From S5-327 sp965116015 (lineage in GTDB: Bacteria; Chloroflexota; Dehalococcoidia; Lucifugimonadales; Australimonadaceae), in contig OZ220477.1 in NCBI GenBank assembly GCA_965116015.1, forward strand, positions 1,736,001 to 1,800,000: a DNA stretch of 64,000 nucleotides, written 5' to 3'. Made by a program: the position numbers and the translations under genes. This document shows positions 58,290 through 64,000 of the stretch, in pieces. The number at the start of each line of letters is the position of its first letter. The stretch's first letter is position 1. The notes under the pieces were generated by a model, which ran no database searches, was not told where the DNA came from, and worked only from the letters and a program-made list of their open reading frames with translations.

Positions 58290-61200
58290 CGATTCTCCAC
58301 TATCCGGCCGAGTAGCCTCAGGCAGGCTACCACCGCGAGCCTCTCCATTCAAATCTGCTTCGCTCCCCGGTCCGCCCGCTTCGCTTCGCTTCAGCCTGTA
58401 TATGGCCGCTTCGTCAGCCTGATAGAAAACCTCGACCGACGACCCCGCCATCTGTTCGAACTTCGCGAGACCTTCAGCGGCAAAGTGCGCCCGCTCCGAC
58501 GGCCCCACATAAACGTACTCAACCCCGTATCTGCCCGCGAGATCGAGGAATTCGGCCTCGTTAGTCGTGTCATACATCAACCTGGTGTCCGCGAGGCGCT
58601 TGTCGATCGCCGCAACATCCCCGCCGCTGTCGCCGCGCTGCTGCGCCTGATGCCATCTCCAGCCAATCACCCCGGGCAATCCTGCATACTTCGCCACGCG
58701 GGGCTGCCAGCGATACCCGTGCTCGGAAACACCCTCGAGAACAACCGGCGAACCCTCAATGTGCTCTCGCATGTAATCGATCGCCGCCGCGTCGATAGCC
58801 AGCGGATAATGCGTATCGTCCTCTCCTCTGTTCGTAGGCCCCGGATCGCCGTACACAGCCGACTGCTGATAGGCGCGTCCATCAAGCGTCGGCCCAACGT
58901 CGGTGTTGAACCGGTCGGCAAACCGATCCCTCGGCCCAAGCACTGGAAAGACGGCGCTGGCAAGCACGAGCCCCGCCAGCACAATGAGCCACGGCGACCG
59001 AGCGGCCAGCGACCACGCGCTCCCTCCGCGCAATCTCAGCGCTCCCGCCCCCCACAGCCGCCACAACCCCACGCCCGCCACAATGCCGAACAACGTCCAG
59101 GCGTTCAGGTAAAGCTTGAACACCGTGTTCATACGGTCGATATCCACCTTCGCCCCGAAGACATCGACGCCCATGCCGATCCCAAGCGCCAGCACAAGCG
59201 CAGCGAGCAGCAGGAGCTGCGCCGGCGCTTGCGGATCAGAGCGGCGCGCCCCCCATGCCGCCGCAACCGCGATCGCCCCCGCAGCCAGCACGAAGAGCGT
59301 CGTGAACGTCGTCCAAGGACGCAGCGAGTCAGCCGCCGCAACCCCTCCGATGGCGACCGCCGCAACAATGAACGCGGCGACGGCGGCGATCCATCGATGC
59401 CCGCTTCGGGCCGGCGGGGCCTCATCCAGCTCAGCAGCCTCATCCAGCTCGGTCAACGACGCCGCAGGAGGAGCAGGACGCGTGAAGAGCCGGCGCCACA
59501 TCTCGACGAACAGCCACGAACCAGCAATGAAGATCAGCAGCCCGTGGATGCCCAGGTAGTGCCAGAGCGTCGTTTGCCACTCGCTCCGGCGCAGTCCCGC
59601 GTTCGGAGCGGCGTAATGCTCATGGAACGGGAGCCAGGCCCCGTAAAGCACGGCGCCGAACAGCGCGGCAAGCAGCAGCGCCTTGCCAAGCTGCCCGAAA
59701 TCGAGCCGGTCGCGGCTGCGCGCAAGCATCATAATGGCCAGCGCGGCAAGGCCGAGCAACGCATACGCGGGAACGTCCCACGTGTTGATCGCCGCGAGCG
59801 AGCCCACAACAAACGCCATCGCCGCCACTGCCGGAAGCAGCTTCCGAAGCGAGCCCGGCGTCCGAGCTCCGAGCACAACGTTCGCGGCTAACCCCACGGC
59901 CACAACCTGGAACGGAATCGATATCATATGCGCATGGAGGTCCGCGAACAGGAACGTCCAGAAAGGAAACTCGGTGATGCTTATCTGGCCGGGCATCAGC
60001 CGGCTGCTCCGCCAGAAATCGAAACTCCCGAACTCGCCGTCCCCAAACGTGCGCATCGCCCCCTGCACTAGCTGCACCCCGCCGTCCACATTCGCGAGCA
60101 CGGCGACGAGCAACGCCGCCGCCCCTCCTGCCGCGATCGTGCTGTGCCTGCCTCCCAACCAACCACCTCGTGGCCAGCGACGCGCGGCCCCGGCGAAACT
60201 GCCCGGAACGCGCAGCGCGGAACCCCGCTGACGCAACGCCTCCGCCAAGTTGAACCCCACGCTGTAAGCGCCTGTGAGCGTAAGCGCGAACATCAACGCG
60301 ACCGCCAGGTTGTAGGCCACTTCCGGAACGATCCCCGTTAGCCGCACCAACGACCCCACGACCACGAATCCGAAGTAGTAGTAATTGATGTAGCCCCCCG
60401 CGAACCACGGATCGAACGGCGGGAACGTGCTCGATTTCACCACCGCAGTGAGGTACGCAACATCCATCGGCTTCTCGCCGCCCCGCCACGGATGCCACAG
60501 ATCGGGGTTCGCCGCCCGCACCAGCACGAAGACCAGATACGCCGCCACGAACACCGCCTCCATGCTCGCCAGGTACTTCCAGTTGCGCCGGACTTGGCCC
60601 AGCAGCCGCGGATTCCTGACAAGCAGCGCCCCCGAGATCGCCGCTACGATCGCAATGGAGCCCACAACGCTCCATCGCGAGAACGTCCACACTCCAACGC
60701 TCGCTCCCAGCCACACGAGCCACGCGACGAGCAGAAGACCAAGCGGACGGGCAAGAACGATCCCCCTGTCCGGAAGCCAGCGGAACAGTCGTGCGGAAAG
60801 CGGCAGCGCCGCAAGGAACACCGCCTCAACCGCAATCAGCCACACAAGCCACGGGAGCCATCCGTTGAGACCGTCCTCCGAGAAAATGTCCGTCCACGTC
60901 CCCCCCTCGGTCTGGCGAGCGAACTCGTCCTCGCTCAGCATCGCGCGCTCGACAGGACCCGCGGCCAGCATAATCTCGCGAATCTCGTCGGCGCTCAGGC
61001 GTCCCGTATTCCGCCACACAAGCGTTAGCGGGTGATCGTAGTTCACCGCGTTCTCATCGGCCCAGCCAAGATTGAACGTCAGCGGACCCGTCTCCACTCC
61101 CGGAATCTCCGACGGCGCCTGCACGCCGGCGTACGTGAACGGATCGTGCACGAACGAAACGCCCAAGAGCGACGGATACCGCGCAAACCCCTGCACGAGC

Positions 61201-62840
61201 TCGTACCCGAGGCTCCCGTCGAAAAGAGCGTGGTAGTACGCGCTGCTGTACGGGTAGCGCCCGGGGACCCGGACAATGCTGCCCCACGGACGGTTGCTGT
61301 ACGCCATGATGTAATCAGCGCTGGCAAGCCGCGCGGCGACACTGTCCACCTTACTGAGCGTGTCGCCCTCGTACATCGGCAACTGCGCCACGTTGTACTG
61401 CCCAAGATGCGCGAACCCCTCGTCCCAGTGATTGTCGGTGAGGATGACAGCCCCCGGCGCAACATTGGCGTTCACCCACTCCGACGCTTGCGCGCCCGGA
61501 TGATCGCGCCAGTACGTGCCGACGAACGCCAGCGCGTAGAACACCGTCGCCCCCACAACCAGCGCAATGACGCCCCACACGGCCCTTTGCAGGAGCCGGC
61601 GACCCTCGGCGCGCTCGAACGCCGCCACTGCCCACCGGCTCCCCAGCAGCGTCATCACCGGCAACACCGGCACGACATACCGAAGGAACTTCACCTCGAA
61701 CGTCGGAACGACCGCCACGAGCAGCGCCACAACCCACGACGCCAGCAGCCAATCGCCCAGCCGCGGGCGACGGAAGAGGGCGATGAGCGTCGCCGCTAGT
61801 CCTCCCCAGGCCAGCACTCCCAGCGGCAAACCCAGCGCCCACACCGCCGTCTGCCGCAATTCGTAGACGCCTGTGCGCGGCATGCCGATGTACTGCACCG
61901 TATACGGAACATTGCCCGCCGTACGGGCAATGTTCACCTCCCACCCAAGATCGGCTACATACTTCTGATAATCGAGCAGCGCGTATGGCTGCAAAACAAC
62001 GAACGTAAGCGCCGCCATGAACAGCGCCAGCAGTCCCCGCAGCGCAATAACCCGCGCAACATCAAACGCCAGCGGCGCCTGTTCCCACTGCCGGTAGGCC
62101 AGCACAAGATACGTAATCCCAACCGGCGCCAGAATCGGCAGGCTGCTGCCCCTGAACGCGAACGTAGCCCCGATAACAAGCCCCAGCGCGAGATGATCGC
62201 GCCAGCGTCCTCGTTCGAGAACGTTCAGCATCTGCCAGAACGCCGCCAGCGCCAGCAATATTACGAACGTCTCAGGACGATAGAAGTGCGCTACCTGAAT
62301 CGTGGCGACAGTGAAGGCGAACAGCGTCGCCGCCAGCAGGCCGACTGTCGGGCCGTAAAGCCTGCGTCCAATCACAAACAGCAGCAGCGTCGACGCGACG
62401 TCTGTGAACGCGGCCAGAGCCCGCCCTGCGGCGGCCAAATCTTGCAAACGCACCTGGTCCATGAACGGTTCAAGCAAGAACCGCACGCCCACGAGCAGAT
62501 AGACGATGATCGAGCCAAGCGGGAACCAGTGCGGGTTGAGCGGGCTCGCATCCTTATCCAGCAGCGTTGCAAGGTTCGGGATGCCAGGCGTATCGATAGG
62601 GAAGTCGCGGTTCTGGCAGTTCTCCCAGCGGGGATCCTCGGTGAGAACGAAGTGCATGCACTCCGCGCGAAGATAGATCGACCGCTCGTCGGGATGGTAG
62701 AAATTCCCCCCATCCCAATCGAGGCCCTGCAGCCGCAAGAGCAGGGCGATGAGCAGGAGAATGAGCACAACCCTGTGGCGAGTCAGGAGTCGCGCGGAAT
62801 CTCGCGCAGACGCTGGAGGAGAAGTCGTCGCGTCATTCAT
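57954..62840 (-). CDS. Giant membrane protein: GT39-like glycosyltransferase part plus DUF2298 (Chlor_Arch_YYY-like) part
   Basis: A 1,628-residue polytopic membrane protein. Residues about 20-640 look like a GT-C/ArnT-PMT-type unit: an acidic loop after helix 1 (NFYHPDERSIYL), AFTVATIQVAHFYRPETFVI and many helices. From about 750 to 1,350 comes a DUF2298 region: NPDLWHPWRGGEKPMDVAYL, STFPPFDPWFAGGYINYYYF, then FPFWTFLFADLHAHMISIPF and DRMNTVFKLYLNAWTLFGI. A soluble part (VLEGVSEHGYRWQPRVAKYA) follows. The last 111 residues resemble a separate small protein. Probably it transfers sugars from lipid carriers at the cell surface; the sugar is unknown. Confidence 0.87.
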   Translation of the reverse strand: MNDATTSPPASARDSARLLTRHRVVLILLLIALLLRLQGLDWDGGNFYHPDERSIYLRAECMHFVLTEDPRWENCQNRDFPIDTPGIPNLATLLDKDASPLNPHWFPLGSIIVYLLVGVRFLLEPFMDQVRLQDLAAAGRALAAFTDVASTLLLFVIGRRLYGPTVGLLAATLFAFTVATIQVAHFYRPETFVILLALAAFWQMLNVLERGRWRDHLALGLVIGATFAFRGSSLPILAPVGITYLVLAYRQWEQAPLAFDVARVIALRGLLALFMAALTFVVLQPYALLDYQKYVADLGWEVNIARTAGNVPYTVQYIGMPRTGVYELRQTAVWALGLPLGVLAWGGLAATLIALFRRPRLGDWLLASWVVALLVAVVPTFEVKFLRYVVPVLPVMTLLGSRWAVAAFERAEGRRLLQRAVWGVIALVVGATVFYALAFVGTYWRDHPGAQASEWVNANVAPGAVILTDNHWDEGFAHLGQYNVAQLPMYEGDTLSKVDSVAARLASADYIMAYSNRPWGSIVRVPGRYPYSSAYYHALFDGSLGYELVQGFARYPSLLGVSFVHDPFTYAGVQAPSEIPGVETGPLTFNLGWADENAVNYDHPLTLVWRNTGRLSADEIREIMLAAGPVERAMLSEDEFARQTEGGTWTDIFSEDGLNGWLPWLVWLIAVEAVFLAALPLSARLFRWLPDRGIVLARPLGLLLVAWLVWLGASVGVWTFSRWSVVGSIAIVAAISGALLVRNPRLLGQVRRNWKYLASMEAVFVAAYLVFVLVRAANPDLWHPWRGGEKPMDVAYLTAVVKSSTFPPFDPWFAGGYINYYYFGFVVVGSLVRLTGIVPEVAYNLAVALMFALTLTGAYSVGFNLAEALRQRGSALRVPGSFAGAARRWPRGGWLGGRHSTIAAGGAAALLVAVLANVDGGVQLVQGAMRTFGDGEFGSFDFWRSSRLMPGQISITEFPFWTFLFADLHAHMISIPFQVVAVGLAANVVLGARTPGSLRKLLPAVAAMAFVVGSLAAINTWDVPAYALLGLAALAIMMLARSRDRLDFGQLGKALLLAALFGAVLYGAWLPFHEHYAAPNAGLRRSEWQTTLWHYLGIHGLLIFIAGSWLFVEMWRRLFTRPAPPAASLTELDEAAELDEAPPARSGHRWIAAVAAFIVAAVAIGGVAAADSLRPWTTFTTLFVLAAGAIAVAAAWGARRSDPQAPAQLLLLAALVLALGIGMGVDVFGAKVDIDRMNTVFKLYLNAWTLFGIVAGVGLWRLWGAGALRLRGGSAWSLAARSPWLIVLAGLVLASAVFPVLGPRDRFADRFNTDVGPTLDGRAYQQSAVYGDPGPTNRGEDDTHYPLAIDAAAIDYMREHIEGSPVVLEGVSEHGYRWQPRVAKYAGLPGVIGWRWHQAQQRGDSGGDVAAIDKRLADTRLMYDTTNEAEFLDLAGRYGVEYVYVGPSERAHFAAEGLAKFEQMAGSSVEVFYQADEAAIYRLKRSEAGGPGSEADLNGEARGGSLPEATRPDSGESMDGTLQDIRDILLSIYLVAGLALTIVLTVVAFSLYRAVRDLLRSLTKSAENVSKITESVVENVTAPLSEGRTFTSAAGNALGFISGFIGGLRGRKRNDDGGRGRKDGSGRR

Positions 62841-62883
62841 GAGCGGGGAGATTGTATCAATACGCCCTCAACCTCTCCCGGCA

Positions 62884-62942
62884 GGCGGGAGCGGGAAATA
62901 AGAAAACCGCCGCGCCGCTGCGCGAGCGGAGTTCCCGCCTCT
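62884..62942. terminator. Possible stem-loop between GAPDH and giant gene
   Basis: AGGCGGGA near 62884 and TCCCGCCT near 62934 form an eight-pair stem around a large loop that can itself fold (GCGCCGCTGCGCGAGCGG). It lies in the 130-base space between two genes on the same strand, after gapA. No T-run is clear. Confidence 0.35.
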
Positions 62943-62970
62943 CTGAGAGCCAGCAAAGAACCCAGAAGTC

Positions 62971-63984
62971 TTACAACCCTCTACCCGCAATCATCGCGGC
63001 GAGGTCGGCGGTGCGGCATGAGTAGCCCCACTCGTTGTCGTACCAGCCAAGCGCTTTCACCATATTTCCCTCCATCACCAGCGTCGACTCAGCGTCGAAG
63101 ATGCAGCTGGCCGGATTCATCTTGATGTCGCTGCTCACGATCGGGTCTTCCGTGTACTCGAGGATGCCCTTGAGCGGACCTTCGGCGGCCCTCTGAAACG
63201 CCGCATTGACCTCCTCCTTGGTGACCTCCCGCCCGAGATCGGCCACGAAATCCGTGATCGATCCCGTCGAAACCGGAACGCGCAGAGCCATGCCGTGCAG
63301 CTTGCCGTTCAGCTCAGGAATAACAACCCCCACGACCTTTGCGGCGCCGGTGCTGGTGGGAATGATGTTCGACGCCGCCGCCCGCGCGCGCCGCATATCC
63401 GGATGCGCCTGATCGAGAATCTGCTGGTCGTTCGTGTACGCGTGCACCGTAGTCATCAGTCCATGCCTTACCGAAAACTCGTCGTTCAGCACCTTGATGA
63501 GCTGCGCGACGCAATTGGTCGTGCACGACGCGTTCGAAACGATGTGGTGAGCGTCCGGATCGTAGTCCTCGGCGTTGACGCCAAGCACGAGCGTCTTGTC
63601 TTCACCGGTTGCCGGCGCAGAGATAATCACCTTCTTGGCGCCTGCCTCGATGTGCCCCGCGGCCTTCTCGCGCTGTGTGAAAAGCCCTGTCGACTCGATA
63701 ACGATATCGACGCCAAGATCGCCCCACGGAAGCGCCGAAGGATTCCGCTCTGAAAGCGAAGCGATGCGTTTGCCGTCAATCTCAATTGCGTCGTCGGTCG
63801 CGCGCGCCTCCCCCGGATAGCGCCCATAGTTGCTGTCGTACTTGAAGAGATGAGCGTTCATCTTCGGAGGAGCTAGGTCGTTGACGGCCACCACATCAAG
63901 CTCGTCCGGGTGGCGCTCCATGGCGGCTCGGAGCGTCTGCCTGCCGATGCGTCCGAAACCATTGATGCCGATTCTGGTGGTCAT
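62971..63984 (-). CDS. gapA: Glyceraldehyde-3-phosphate dehydrogenase, type I
   Basis: The NAD(P)-dependent glycolytic or gluconeogenic enzyme. It has 337 residues. The cofactor motif is IGINGFGRIGRQTLRA; the catalytic cysteine is in SNASCTTNCVAQL; the catalytic His lies in TVHAYTNDQQILD; RARAAASNIIPTSTGAAKVV and WYDNEWGYSCR are further marks. The residue after the second strand is Asn (AVNDLAPP), as in many enzymes able to use NAD; cofactor preference is not certain. A strong GAAGGAGG lies five bases before the ATG. No pgk or tpi is visible in the window, which ends soon after. Confidence 0.97.
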   Translation of the reverse strand: MTTRIGINGFGRIGRQTLRAAMERHPDELDVVAVNDLAPPKMNAHLFKYDSNYGRYPGEARATDDAIEIDGKRIASLSERNPSALPWGDLGVDIVIESTGLFTQREKAAGHIEAGAKKVIISAPATGEDKTLVLGVNAEDYDPDAHHIVSNASCTTNCVAQLIKVLNDEFSVRHGLMTTVHAYTNDQQILDQAHPDMRRARAAASNIIPTSTGAAKVVGVVIPELNGKLHGMALRVPVSTGSITDFVADLGREVTKEEVNAAFQRAAEGPLKGILEYTEDPIVSSDIKMNPASCIFDAESTLVMEGNMVKALGWYDNEWGYSCRTADLAAMIAGRGL

Positions 63985-64000
63985 AGAATCCTCCTTCGCG

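Noticed and set aside
5187..64000. Selenoprotein genes with in-frame TGA, suggested by SelB
   Set aside because: All recognised proteins reach family length without needing readthrough of TGA; Cys is present in the redox motifs (for example CPPC at 27.7 kb).

Overview
The window is a GC-rich bacterial chromosome segment with genes packed on both strands; no stretch over 300 bases lacks a gene. I see no rRNA, tRNA, insertion sequence, prophage or CRISPR array. The gene content suggests Chloroflexota, probably a Dehalococcoidia/SAR202-like lineage. Evidence: a 1,628-residue membrane protein with a DUF2298 (Chlor_Arch_YYY-type) region, several lipoproteins with long Pro/Thr linkers, a UPF0182 protein, and an ACMSD-like amidohydrolase. 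This assignment is an inference, not a phylogenetic result.

Layout. 1-5.2 kb: a truncated phosphoglycerate mutase, an MFS exporter, a lone Mrr-type restriction endonuclease and a mitochondrial-type aconitase. 5.3-9.7 kb: selenocysteine elongation factor SelB, a NurA-domain nuclease and an amidohydrolase. 9.7-17.3 kb: arginine genes argJ, argB, argD and argG, with a UPF0182 membrane protein between argB and argD; argH lies at 30 kb just before rpe. 17.5-27.3 kb: a beta-hydroxyacid dehydrogenase, a copper ATPase with a YHS protein, HtpX with PspAB, an aminotransferase, small metal-site proteins, an acetyltransferase, an IscA-like protein, an Lrp/AsnC regulator, a 7Fe-type ferredoxin and a HemQ-like protein. 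27.4-37 kb: a thioredoxin-like lipoprotein, a ThDP enzyme, argH-rpe-FKBP, ribosomal protein L28, a CoxG-like protein, an NCS2 permease with a regulatory-ATPase-like tail, a lipoprotein with a thioredoxin-like part, and a VIT-family transporter.

37-45 kb is the accessory-looking core. A nuclease-like reading frame and an N6-adenine methylase-like frame are separated only by a frameshift at a run of 16 G (C on the coding strand). One more C would join them into a 981-residue type IIG-like restriction-modification protein, so this looks phase-variable. The methylase frame also carries two overlapping palindromes in frame. Next come an SDR, two tandem 6-pyruvoyl-tetrahydropterin synthase paralogues and a Rieske protein in one operon, then an AAA ATPase and two TenA/PqqC-like proteins related to each other.

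45-64 kb: a lipoprotein peptidase, an arylsulfotransferase-like propeller, a cysteine synthase homologue, a CoxS-CoxM pair without CoxL, a HtrA-like protease lipoprotein, a potassium-uptake operon (TrkH, three TrkA-type proteins, Usp), prephenate dehydratase with an extra C-terminal domain, the giant membrane glycosyltransferase-like protein, and GAPDH.

Several genes appear to lack canonical starts. The FKBP lipoprotein (ATT) and the GNAT protein (ATC) both have strong Shine-Dalgarno sequences placed for near-cognate initiation next to the upstream stop codon.
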